A DNA stretch of 64,000 nucleotides. It comes from Faunimonas pinastri. GTDB taxonomy: Bacteria > Pseudomonadota > Alphaproteobacteria > Rhizobiales > Afifellaceae. Positions 8,643-16,485 of this stretch are shown one piece after another. Position numbers and translations under genes: made by a program. Location: contig NZ_FOFG01000018.1 of the NCBI RefSeq assembly GCF_900110915.1, positions 1 to 64,000 on the forward strand. Direction: 5' to 3'. The notes beneath the pieces were generated by a model that saw only the letters and a program-made list of their open reading frames with translations, made no database searches and had not been told where the DNA came from. How positions within the stretch are numbered: the first letter of the stretch is position 1; the number at the start of each line of letters is the position of its first letter.

Positions 8643-8704
8643 GGCCCTGTCACTGGTAACGCCAAGTCATGGCTCGAACGCGACAAGAAGAGCGTGTGCC
8701 AAAC

Positions 8705-8720
8705 TTGACTAAACGGTCAA
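8705..8720. promoter_or_regulatory. RutR-type operator 1 (between transaminase and rutR)
   Basis: TTGACTAAACGGTCAA is an imperfect palindrome that matches 12 of the 14 defined bases of the known RutR site TTGACCAnnTGGTCAA. It lies in the 242-base divergent control region between the transaminase (minus) and the TetR regulator (plus). It overlaps a possible -35 (TTGACT) for rutR with TAGATT about 19 bases downstream, so autoregulation is plausible. That RutR binds uracil or thymine and then releases this sequence is known for the E. coli protein; its action here is inferred. Confidence 0.7.
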
Positions 8721-8884
8721 AACGGACGCTAGATTTCCCTCCGGGGACGGTCAAGGTGAAATTCTGCTCCGGCGCTTCGCTGCTGTGCCCAAAAGACGAG
8801 CAGGGCAGCCGCGGCCTCCCGGGTTACCAAGGCCGTGCGGGAACGTCGTCTTTCCGCCGCGAGACTTCCAGCCGGAGACCATGC

Positions 8885-9523
8885 GTGAACAGGCCAGAGC
8901 CGGATCCCGCCTTGCGGGCGACCACGCGGACGCGGATCCAGAGCCGCAACCGCGAAATCATCGTGCAGGCCGCGCTGGAGGTCTTCTCCACCTATGGCTT
9001 TCGCGGCACGACGCTGGACCAGATCGCGGCAAAAGCCGGCATGTCGAAGCCGAACCTCCTGTATTATTTCCCCCGCAAGGAAGGGATCTACGTCGCCGTT
9101 CTGGAGGAAACGCTGACGGAATGGCTGGAGCCGCTGACCCGGCTGGACGAGGCAGGCGATCCGGTCGACGAAATCCGCAAATACATCGTCCTGAAGCTGG
9201 AGCTGTCGCGCCGCAACCCGGCGGCCTCGCGTCTGTTCGCCAACGAGATCCTCCACGGCGCGCCCTCCATCGGAGGCTTTCTGACCGGGCCGCTCCGGGC
9301 GCTGGTGGACGAGAAGAGCGCCATCATCAGCCGCTGGATCGCCGAGGGGCGTCTCGCCCCTGTCGATCCGCGCCACCTCATCATCACGATCTGGGCGGTG
9401 ACCCAGCACTATGCCGATTTCGACGTGCAGGTGCGGGCGGTGCTGGGCAGCGAGGCCGAGCCGATCCCGGATGCCGAGGCGACAATCCTCTCGATCTTCC
9501 TGAACGGACTGAGACCGCGCTGA
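8885..9523 (+). CDS. rutR: TetR-family regulator, RutR-like
   Basis: With the GTG start at 8885 (GGAG seven bases upstream) the product has 212 residues, the length of E. coli RutR. The N-terminal TetR helix-turn-helix reads IIVQAALEVFSTYGFRGTTLDQIAAKAGMSKPNLLYYFPRKEGIY. The remainder (ETLTEWLEPLTRLD, RLFANEILHGAP, ITIWAVTQHYADFDVQV) follows the RutR ligand-binding domain pattern. RutR senses pyrimidines and controls their degradation and carbon/nitrogen flow. Here it is divergent from the transaminase and close to preTA, and both promoter regions carry matching palindromes. It probably represses these genes until uracil or thymine accumulates. Confidence 0.88.
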   Translation: MNRPEPDPALRATTRTRIQSRNREIIVQAALEVFSTYGFRGTTLDQIAAKAGMSKPNLLYYFPRKEGIYVAVLEETLTEWLEPLTRLDEAGDPVDEIRKYIVLKLELSRRNPAASRLFANEILHGAPSIGGFLTGPLRALVDEKSAIISRWIAEGRLAPVDPRHLIITIWAVTQHYADFDVQVRAVLGSEAEPIPDAEATILSIFLNGLRPR

Positions 9524-9531
9524 CGGTTATC

Positions 9532-9861
9532 TCAGCGGGGCGTGGCCCCCGGTTCATCAGCGAATATCGCCAGTGCGGTTCCGCGACGTCGCCCCTCCGG
9601 GCGCCGCGCCATGTGCCAATGCGCGTAGCCGACCACCTCGCGCATTCGGGCGTGATAGTCGTCGGACCAGATCGGCCTTGCGGATGTGCTTGACCTTCAG
9701 GATGCGGCGGCCGGACGATGGCCGACGGTTCGCTGTCGCCTTCATGCGTCCAGCCGGCGGCGCGGCTTTCCTTCGTCGCCAGCCACTTTTCCGGTGCCGA
9801 AGGCGTCATGCCGACCGGTCGTGAAACGCCTTTCGATCGCCGCGTGGTCTTCCAGATCCAT
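9532..9861 (-). pseudogene. Frameshifted DUF3140 gene
   Basis: The remnant is split across all three minus-strand frames, in the correct order for a DUF3140 protein of about 110 residues. The start at 9861 gives MDLEDHAAIERRF. A second frame then gives VGMTPSAPEKWLATKESRAAGW. A third gives GRRILKVKHIRKAD, then SDDYHARMREVVGYAHWHMARRP, then HWRYSLMNRGPRP. DUF3140 proteins have a consensus of the type MTPxELEKWL.T.ES, GRRIVEIL..KKADL, HMRKVVGYVHRHLAQRP and RWRYSLMNWGHDP. At least four frame changes are needed, so this is genuine decay rather than a single read error. Nothing is known of the domain's biochemical role. Confidence 0.7.
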
Positions 9862-9925
9862 CGAGGTTTCGCTCCGCTGCCGAGTTGAACGGGCGGATCT
9901 GGGGGATCGCTCCGGCGCTGTCCAG

Positions 9926-11269
9926 CTACTCCCCCGGCAGCACGACGGGCTCGGCTGCGAATTGCTGTGAGGTCACCGACATCGGATTGTTCCGGTGCAT
10001 GGTCCAGTTGGCATATTCGCTCTGCACGACGATGCCGGTGCGCGGGTCGATCGCGCCGGGCGGCAGTGTCTCCATGGTGATGCAATCCTCCACCGGGCAG
10101 ATATTGACGCACAGATTGCAGCCCACGCACTCCTCGTCGATCACCTCGAAATGGCGGCGGCCGTCGACCAGATGCGTGATCGCCTGGTGCGACGTGTCCT
10201 CGCAGGCGATGTGGCAGCGGCCGCACTTGATGCAGAGATCCTGGTCGATGCGCGCCTTGGTCACGTAATTGAGGTTGAGATACTGCCAGTCGGTCACCTT
10301 GGGCACGGCAAGGCCGACGAAATCGTCGACGCTCGTGTAGCCCTTGCTGTCCATCCAGCGCGACAGGCCCTCGATCATGTCGCTGACGACGCGAAAGCCG
10401 TAGGTCATCGCCGCCGTGCAGACCTGCACCGTGCCGCATCCGAGCGCCATGAACTCCGCCGCGTCACGCCAGGTCGTGATGCCGCCAATGCCGGAAATCG
10501 GGAGGCCGGCGGTTTCCGCGTCGCGGCCGATCTCGGCGATCATGTTGAGCGCGATCGGCTTCACCGCCGGGCCGCAATAGCCGCCGTGGCTGGCCTTGCC
10601 GTCGATGGTGGGGGAGGGCGCCATCTGGTCGAGATCGACGCCCATTATGGATGAGATCGTGTTGATCAGCGACACCGCGTCGGCGCCGCCGCGCTTGGCC
10701 GCGCGGGCGGGGTAGCGCACATCGGTGATGTTGGGGGTCAACTTGACGATCACCGGCATGCGGGTGTTCGCCTTGCACCAGCGCGCCACCATCTCGATGT
10801 ATTCCGGCACCTGGCCGACGGCCGAGCCCATGCCACGCTCCGACATGCCATGCGGGCAGCCGAAATTCAGCTCCACGCCGTCCGCGCCGGTCTCTTCCAC
10901 CCGCTTCAGGATGGAAACCCAGCTCGTCTCCTCGCAGGGCACCATCAGCGACACGACGATGGCCCGGTCCGGCCAGTCGCGCTTCACCTCCGTGATCTCG
11001 CGAAGGTTCACCTCCAGCGGCCTGTCGGTGATCAGCTCGATATTGTTGAGGCCGATCAGCCGCCGGTCGGGACCGTGGATCGCGCCGTAACGCGGTCCGT
11101 TGACGTTGACGACGGAGGGGTCCTCGCCGAGCGTCTTCCAGACGACGCCACCCCAGCCGGCCTGAAACGCGCGGACCACGTTGTAGGCCTTGTCGGTGGG
11201 CGGCGCGGAAGCGAGCCAGAACGGGTTCGGCGACTTGATGCCGAGAAAATCGGTGCGCAGATCGGCCAT
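9926..11269 (-). CDS. preA: NAD-dependent dihydropyrimidine dehydrogenase subunit PreA
   Basis: A 447-residue subunit that reduces uracil and thymine to the 5,6-dihydro forms. An FMN-binding TIM barrel of the dihydroorotate dehydrogenase type comes first (FWLASAPPTDKAYNV, VELNFGCPHGMSERGMGSAVGQ, ISGIGGITTWRDAAEFMALGCGTVQVCTA). Two [4Fe-4S] ferredoxin motifs follow (CIKCGRCHIAC and CVGCNLCVNICPVEDC). The ATG at 11267-11269 has a strong AGGAGG upstream. It follows preT by ten bases, so the two are co-transcribed. The protein is somewhat longer than E. coli PreA, mainly at the C-terminus after the second cluster. Confidence 0.95.
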   Translation of the reverse strand: MADLRTDFLGIKSPNPFWLASAPPTDKAYNVVRAFQAGWGGVVWKTLGEDPSVVNVNGPRYGAIHGPDRRLIGLNNIELITDRPLEVNLREITEVKRDWPDRAIVVSLMVPCEETSWVSILKRVEETGADGVELNFGCPHGMSERGMGSAVGQVPEYIEMVARWCKANTRMPVIVKLTPNITDVRYPARAAKRGGADAVSLINTISSIMGVDLDQMAPSPTIDGKASHGGYCGPAVKPIALNMIAEIGRDAETAGLPISGIGGITTWRDAAEFMALGCGTVQVCTAAMTYGFRVVSDMIEGLSRWMDSKGYTSVDDFVGLAVPKVTDWQYLNLNYVTKARIDQDLCIKCGRCHIACEDTSHQAITHLVDGRRHFEVIDEECVGCNLCVNICPVEDCITMETLPPGAIDPRTGIVVQSEYANWTMHRNNPMSVTSQQFAAEPVVLPGE

Positions 11270-11279
11270 GGGTTCCTCC

Positions 11280-12665
11280 TCAGGCCTCGACTGGAGCGGT
11301 CTGCCGGGCAACGAAGGCCGACAGCTCGCGATGAATGGATTCCGCGGCGACCTTGCCGTCCTGCACGGCGGCAACGGTGAGATCCTCGCCGCCGGCCACG
11401 CAGTCGCCGCCGGCCCAGACATCGGCGAGGCTGGTGCGTCCCTCCTCGTCGACGGCGATGCGGCCGCCGGTGAGCGCGATCCCCGTCTCGTCCAGCGCGT
11501 GCGGCACGAAGGTCTGGCCGATCGCCTTGAACACCATGTCGGCGGCGACGGAGACGAACTCGCCGGTGCCGACGAGGCGCCCGTCCTCAAGCCGGGTGCG
11601 CTCCAGCTCGATGCCCCGGACGTGCCCGTCATCGCCGATGTGCAGGCGGTGCGGCTTGGCCCAGTGCATGATGCGGACGCCGCGCGTCTGCGCCAGTTCC
11701 TGCTCGAATCGGCTCGCCTTCATGTCGGGCTGGCCGCGGCGATAGACGACGGTGACCTCCTCGGTGCCGAGCAGCCTGGACTGCACCGCCGCGTCCACCG
11801 CCGTCATGCCGCCGCCAATCACCACCACGCGCCGGCCGACCGGCAAACCGCCGAGTTCGACGGTCTGGCGGAGGTCGGAGATCCAGGCGACCGCGTCATG
11901 GCTGCCGCCCGCCGCCTCGCCTTCCGTGCCGAGCGCGTTGACGCCGCCAAGGCCCATGCCGAGAAAGACGGCGTCGTGGTCGCGGCGGAGTTCGCCGAGC
12001 GTGAAATCCTGGCCGAGGACCTTGCCGGTTTCCATGCGGATACCTCCGATGGAAAGCACGAAATCGACCTCGCGCTGGGCGAAACCCGCCACCGCCTTGT
12101 AGGCGGCGATGCCGTATTCGTTGAGGCCGCCGGCCTTCTGCCGTGCCTCGAAGATCGTGACGTCATGGCCGTGCAGCGCCAGCCGATGCGCGCAGGCAAG
12201 GCCGGCAGGCCCGGCGCCGACCACGGCGACGCTGTGGCCGGTGGGGGCGGCGCGGCGGAAGGGATGCTCGCCCGCGTCGATCATGGTGTCGGTGGCGAAG
12301 CGCTGGAGGAACCCGATCTTGACCGGCTTGTCCTCCGCCTCGTTGCGCACGCAGGCTTCCTCGCAGAGCGTTTCCACCGGGCAGACCCGGCCGCACATGC
12401 CGCCGAGAATGTTCGAGGCGAAGATCGTCTCCGCCGCCCCCTCCGCGTTTCCTGTGCCGATCTGGCGGATGAAGAGCGGGATATCGATGGAGGTCGGGCA
12501 GGCCCGCATGCACGGGGCGTCGTAGCAGAAATAGCAGCGATCGCTTTCGACAAAGGCTTCATGCCGGGTCAGCGGCGGATGAAGGTCGCTGAAATTGCGA
12601 AGATAATCTTCAACTTCAAGTCGGCCCGCCGTGACATCGGGCAGGCCTTCCAGCATAACCGACAT
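11280..12665 (-). CDS. preT: NAD-dependent dihydropyrimidine dehydrogenase subunit PreT
   Basis: A 461-residue flavoprotein that passes electrons from NADH to PreA. The N-terminal cysteine-rich region (CYFCYDAPCMRACPTSIDIPLFI, then CGRVCPVETLCEEACVR) binds iron-sulfur clusters as in the glutamate-synthase small-subunit family. Two Rossmann motifs follow, VAVVGAGPAGLACAHRLA for FAD and VVVIGGGMTAVDAAVQS for NAD. The C-terminal FAD block (VDEEGRTSLADVWAGGDCVAGGEDLTVAAVQDGK) is intact. It is the first gene of the preTA operon. The 196-base upstream region contains a second RutR-type palindrome. Confidence 0.93.
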   Translation of the reverse strand: MSVMLEGLPDVTAGRLEVEDYLRNFSDLHPPLTRHEAFVESDRCYFCYDAPCMRACPTSIDIPLFIRQIGTGNAEGAAETIFASNILGGMCGRVCPVETLCEEACVRNEAEDKPVKIGFLQRFATDTMIDAGEHPFRRAAPTGHSVAVVGAGPAGLACAHRLALHGHDVTIFEARQKAGGLNEYGIAAYKAVAGFAQREVDFVLSIGGIRMETGKVLGQDFTLGELRRDHDAVFLGMGLGGVNALGTEGEAAGGSHDAVAWISDLRQTVELGGLPVGRRVVVIGGGMTAVDAAVQSRLLGTEEVTVVYRRGQPDMKASRFEQELAQTRGVRIMHWAKPHRLHIGDDGHVRGIELERTRLEDGRLVGTGEFVSVAADMVFKAIGQTFVPHALDETGIALTGGRIAVDEEGRTSLADVWAGGDCVAGGEDLTVAAVQDGKVAAESIHRELSAFVARQTAPVEA

Positions 12666-12779
12666 GTCTACTCCTCCGCTTCCGGCACGTCGGCCGTATC
12701 AACTCCGAGAGCGCGAATAAGCGTCACGAACCCCCTGATGATCGCAGCGTGATTACTTCCGAAATGGCCGTCAAACTTT

Positions 12780-12795
12780 TTTACCAAATGATCAA
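12780..12795. promoter_or_regulatory. RutR-type operator 2 (upstream of preT)
   Basis: TTTACCAAATGATCAA has one mismatch in each half relative to the RutR consensus TTGACCAnnTGGTCAA, so 12 of 14 defined positions agree. It lies about 115 bases before the preT start and 67 before the divergent dehalogenase gene. A second match beside the genes that share this pathway makes chance resemblance unlikely. The distance from preT suggests a leader or a promoter well upstream. Confidence 0.6.
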
Positions 12796-12861
12796 AATTC
12801 GTGCGGATCGCCCCGTTTCGCGGCAGCGTTGACCGGTCGGTTGATTTTTCCGGAGGCAGAA

Positions 12862-13566
12862 ATGCAGGCCAAGGCTCTTCTCTTCGATACGTTCGGCACG
12901 CTGACGGACTGGCGAAGCTCCATCGCGCGGCAGATCCGGCCCCGCCTGCCCGACGAGGCGACCGCATTTCGCTTCACCGACGAATGGCGTGCGCTCTACC
13001 AGCCGGCCATGGAGGAGGTTCGGAGCGGCAGGCGACCCTTCGCGCCGCTGGACGTGCTTCACCGGGAGAACCTCGACCGGATCCTGCCGGATTTCGGGCT
13101 GGAGCATCTGGGTAAAGCGGAACGGGCGGACATCACCCGCTTCTGGCACCGGCTCGATCCCTGGCCGGACGTGCGGGAGGGACTGCTGGCCCTGCGCGAT
13201 CAGGCGATCACGGTCGTCCATTCCAACGCCAATGTCGCGCTGGCTGTCGGCCTGATCCGCTTCGGGCGGCTTTCCTTCGACGCCATCCTCGGTGCGGAGG
13301 TGACCGGCCACTACAAGCCGCAGCCGGAGTGCTATCTCCGCGCCTGCGCGTTGCTGGCCCTTCCTCCGGGAGAGTGCATGATGGTCGCCGCGCACAACGA
13401 CGACCTGGAGGCGGCGCAGGGCTGCGGGCTGCAGACGGCGTTCATTCCCCGCCCGCTGGAGCATGGACCGGGGCAGACGAAGGACCTGAAGCCGGAAGGC
13501 GACTGGACGATCGTCGCCGAAGATACGGACGATCTCGCCCGCAAGCTGCGGGAACGGGCGACCTGA
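12862..13566 (+). CDS. HAD-superfamily hydrolase, haloacid dehalogenase type II
   Basis: About 234 residues. The N-terminal FDTFGTLTDW carries the nucleophilic aspartate followed by the TFGTL pattern of L-2-haloacid dehalogenases. VVHSNAN supplies the motif II serine, TGHYKPQPECY the motif III lysine, and MVAAHNDDLEAAQGCGL the motif IV acidic pair. ATG at 12862 is chosen over a GTG/ATG further upstream because GGAGG is five bases before it. It is divergent from preT and convergent with the molybdenum hydroxylase. The true substrate may be a phosphate or other ester rather than a haloacid. Confidence 0.85.
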   Translation: MQAKALLFDTFGTLTDWRSSIARQIRPRLPDEATAFRFTDEWRALYQPAMEEVRSGRRPFAPLDVLHRENLDRILPDFGLEHLGKAERADITRFWHRLDPWPDVREGLLALRDQAITVVHSNANVALAVGLIRFGRLSFDAILGAEVTGHYKPQPECYLRACALLALPPGECMMVAAHNDDLEAAQGCGLQTAFIPRPLEHGPGQTKDLKPEGDWTIVAEDTDDLARKLRERAT

Positions 13567-13587
13567 ACGCCCGCTTCCGTTTGGACG

Positions 13588-15939
13588 TCACACGCCGATC
13601 GCGGTCTTCACCCGGTTCGGCGTCAACGGCAGGTCGCGGACGCGCACGCCGACGGCATTGGCAACGGCGTTGGCAAGCGCCGCCGAGGTCGGACCCTGCC
13701 CGCACTCGCCGGTGCCGAGGAAGGGCAGGCCGGGCCGGTCGATGATATGGACCTCGACCGTATCCGGCAGCGCCGGGAAGCGCAGGATCGGGTAGGTCGA
13801 CCAGGTTCGGCTGCTGATACGGGTGTTGTCGTAGGTCACCTGCTCGAACAGCGTCCAGCTGGACGACTGGACGATCGCGCCTTCCACCTGGTTGCGGATG
13901 CCGTTGGGGTTGACGACCTGGCCGCTGTCGGTCGCGGCGACGAAGCGCACGGGGCGAACGGCGCCGGTCTCGCGTTCCACCTCGACTTCCGCCGCGATCG
14001 CGCAATAGGCGCCGAGGTTCTTGTAGCGGGCAAAGGCGAAGCCGCGTCCACGGCCGGGCGCCGATGCCTTCCAGCTCGACCAGCCGAATTCCTCCGCCGC
14101 CTTGGAGATGACGTCGCGCGCACGCGCGTCCTCCATGTGCCTGAGCCGGAATTCGACGGGATCGGCGCCAGCCGCCACCGCCATCTCGTCCATGAAGCTT
14201 TCGATGCTGAAGATGTTCATGTAGGCGCCGAGCCCGCGCATGGCGGAAACCCGGAGCGGCATGGTCTTCACGAAGTGCTCGACGACCTTGGCATTGGGGA
14301 TGTGGTAGAGCGGAATGGAATTGCGGTCGCCGCCACCTTCCGGCTGCGGGATCGGCGTCGGCGGAGCCGGGGTGAACGGCTTCTCCAGATATTGCGCGGC
14401 AAGCAGATTGCCGGCCGGGCCGGGCCGGCCGTTATGCGTGTTGGACCAGACCTCGAACTGGAAATCGACGATCTTGCCGCCGGCGTCGAGCGAGCCGGAA
14501 AGCTCGGTGATCATCGCGGACCCATAAGGCTCCCAGCCATGCTCGTCCTCGCGCATCCATTGGACGCGAACGGGCTTGTCGGGGAATGCGCGGGCGATCA
14601 GCGCCGCATCGGCCGCGACGTCGTCCGCCCCATTGTGGCCGTAGCAGCCGGAGCCTTCCGTATGGATGCACTGGACCTGCTCGTCCGGCAGGGCGAGGAG
14701 TTCGGTCAAAGCCTTGCGCAGGGGATAGACGCCCTGCGTATGCGTCCACACCGTCATCTTGCCGCCAGTGAAATGGGCGACGGCGCAGGAAGGCCCGATG
14801 GAGCCGTGCGACTGGTGCGGCCGATGGAACGTCGCCGAGACGGTCTTCGCCGCCGGAGCGGTCGGCGCGTGGCTGTCCAGGATCAGCCGATAGTCCGAGG
14901 GCAGGCTGCGGAACGTCTTGTAATAGGTGGACTGGTTCGGAAGGCTCGGCCGTTCCTGCCATTCCGCAGCCACCTGCAGCGCGCGCATGGCGGTGACGGC
15001 CTGGAACTCTTTGGCCGTGACCACGGCGAGAAAGCTGCCGTCGCGCACGATCTTGAGCACGCCGGGCAGCTTTTCCACCGCCGACGTGTCGATCGCGGTC
15101 AGCTGCGCCCCGTAGCTCGGCGGGCGCACCACGCGGGCATGCACCATGCCGGGCAGGCGGAGGTCCTGCACATAGGCCACGCCGCCCGTCACCTTGCCCG
15201 GAATGTCGACGCGCGGGATCTCCTGCCCGATGATGGTGAAGTTCAGGGGATCGCGCAGCTTCGAGGTCGGCTGGGCCTGCGTGTTGAAGCGCTGCCCGGC
15301 GACGATCTCGCCATAGCCGAGCTTGCGCCCGTCCGGCGCGACGATCGCCGCGTTCTCAGCCTTCAGCTGCTCGGCCGGCAGGTTCAGCTTGGTTCCCGCC
15401 ATGCCGATCAGGATCTCGCGCACCTGCGCGGCTGCATTCATGATCGCGGTGCCGCTGTCCTGCATGGAGTGACTGCCGGCGGTGTAGCCTTCGTTGGGCG
15501 TGACGCCGGTGGAAGCGGTCACCAGCCTGATCGCCTTGAACTCGACGCCGAGCTCTTCCGCCGCAAGCTGGCTGAGGGCGGTCTTGATGCCCTGGCCCAG
15601 TTCCGCCTTGCCGGTGAAGACGGTGATCGCGCCATCCGCATCGATGCGGATCCAGGAATCGAGTTGTGGATTGGTCTTCAGGCTGCCCGGCAGGGCGGGA
15701 GCCTTTTCCTCGGGATGGGCGGCCGCGCCCGTGCCCTCGCCGCCGCCGTTCTGGCCGCCTTCCTGCGCCAGCGCCTGATTGCCGAAAAGCGAAAAGCCGA
15801 CGACGAGCGAACCGCCGCCGACGAGCACGCTCCGGCGCGACGGGCCTGTGCCCGCCTCGACGTGCGCCGCCGGTTCCGGATCGCCCGGGGTCTGGCCGAA
15901 GAGGGACGCGGCGGCCGCGATCGATTTCAACGCGCTCAT
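13588..15939 (-). CDS. Molybdopterin-binding subunit of an aldehyde oxidase / isoquinoline 1-oxidoreductase-like enzyme (large subunit)
   Basis: A 783-residue xanthine-oxidase-family catalytic subunit. A twin-arginine motif in SRRSVLVGGGSLVVGFSLFG at residues 35-55 indicates Tat export to the periplasm. Molybdopterin-contact blocks include GKAELGQGIKTALSQLAAEEL, GSHSMQDSGTAI, SHGSIGPSCAVA, SAMRGLGAYMNIFSIESFMDE and the late GTGECGQGPTSAALANAVANA with the active-site glutamate. The domain order is that of IorB-type subunits. The start overlaps the stop of the [2Fe-2S] subunit (ATGA at 15936-15939), implying translational coupling. Electrons probably leave through the cytochrome c encoded upstream. 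The substrate (aldehyde or N-heterocycle) cannot be read from the sequence. Confidence 0.9.
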   Translation of the reverse strand: MSALKSIAAAASLFGQTPGDPEPAAHVEAGTGPSRRSVLVGGGSLVVGFSLFGNQALAQEGGQNGGGEGTGAAAHPEEKAPALPGSLKTNPQLDSWIRIDADGAITVFTGKAELGQGIKTALSQLAAEELGVEFKAIRLVTASTGVTPNEGYTAGSHSMQDSGTAIMNAAAQVREILIGMAGTKLNLPAEQLKAENAAIVAPDGRKLGYGEIVAGQRFNTQAQPTSKLRDPLNFTIIGQEIPRVDIPGKVTGGVAYVQDLRLPGMVHARVVRPPSYGAQLTAIDTSAVEKLPGVLKIVRDGSFLAVVTAKEFQAVTAMRALQVAAEWQERPSLPNQSTYYKTFRSLPSDYRLILDSHAPTAPAAKTVSATFHRPHQSHGSIGPSCAVAHFTGGKMTVWTHTQGVYPLRKALTELLALPDEQVQCIHTEGSGCYGHNGADDVAADAALIARAFPDKPVRVQWMREDEHGWEPYGSAMITELSGSLDAGGKIVDFQFEVWSNTHNGRPGPAGNLLAAQYLEKPFTPAPPTPIPQPEGGGDRNSIPLYHIPNAKVVEHFVKTMPLRVSAMRGLGAYMNIFSIESFMDEMAVAAGADPVEFRLRHMEDARARDVISKAAEEFGWSSWKASAPGRGRGFAFARYKNLGAYCAIAAEVEVERETGAVRPVRFVAATDSGQVVNPNGIRNQVEGAIVQSSSWTLFEQVTYDNTRISSRTWSTYPILRFPALPDTVEVHIIDRPGLPFLGTGECGQGPTSAALANAVANAVGVRVRDLPLTPNRVKTAIGV

Positions 15940-16433
15940 GACTTCGTCCCCTGTTCCTGCCCGGTGCCCTTTGCCTCGCGCATGTAGCCGGCGGCGCGGC
16001 GGACGGCTGCCAGGATGCGCATCTGCGTGCCGCAGCGGCAAAGATTGGTGCGCATGTGGTCGCGGATGTCGGCCTCGGACGGGTTGTGGTTCGTTTCCAA
16101 GAGCGCCTGCGCCCGCATCATCATGCCGGGGATGCAATACCCGCACTGCGCCGCCTGCTCCTCCATGAAGGCCCGCTGCATCGGCCCGGGCCGATCGATG
16201 GTGCCCAGCCCCTCCACGGTCTTGATCTTGCGGCCCTGCAGCGCCGTGATCGGCGTCACGCAGGAAAAGATCGCCTGCCCGTCCACCATCACGGTGCAGG
16301 AGCCGCACTGGCCGAGCCCGCAGCCGAACTTGGCCGCGTTCATCTGGAGCTCGTCGCGCAGCACGTAGAGCAGCGGCGTGGTGGGATCGCTGTCGACCTG
16401 ATGATCCCGGCCGTTCACGTTGAGGGTGATCAT
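15936..16433 (-). CDS. [2Fe-2S] subunit of the aldehyde oxidase / isoquinoline 1-oxidoreductase-like enzyme
   Basis: A 165-residue small subunit. The plant-type ferredoxin cluster is CGLGQCGSC followed by a downstream cysteine (IFSCV) near residues 40-70. The second, four-helix cluster is CGYCIPGM and LCRCGTQ. The ATG at 16431-16433 has GGAGG upstream; the open frame continues further upstream without family similarity. It has no signal peptide and is presumably carried across the membrane with the Tat-tagged large subunit. It sits 52 bases after the cytochrome gene. Confidence 0.92.
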   Translation of the reverse strand: MITLNVNGRDHQVDSDPTTPLLYVLRDELQMNAAKFGCGLGQCGSCTVMVDGQAIFSCVTPITALQGRKIKTVEGLGTIDRPGPMQRAFMEEQAAQCGYCIPGMMMRAQALLETNHNPSEADIRDHMRTNLCRCGTQMRILAAVRRAAGYMREAKGTGQEQGTKS

Positions 16434-16485
16434 CGAACCTCCGATATTGCAGCCGGGAACGGGAGCGAGGGGAAGAGTGTGCGGG

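Noticed and set aside
9384-10439. Minus-strand frame running from preA into the rutR 3' end
   Set aside because: Only the part between 9532 and 9861 shows similarity (DUF3140) and only in pieces; the remainder is an overlap with preA and rutR in the wrong frame.
12829-12861. Upstream start for the HAD-type hydrolase
   Set aside because: ATG at 12862 has GGAGG at proper spacing and begins right before the catalytic motif; the extension lacks family similarity.
13747-15987. 746-codon open frame opposite the molybdenum hydroxylase subunit
   Set aside because: Antisense shadow of a clearly recognised gene; composition is that of a reversed GC-rich coding strand.
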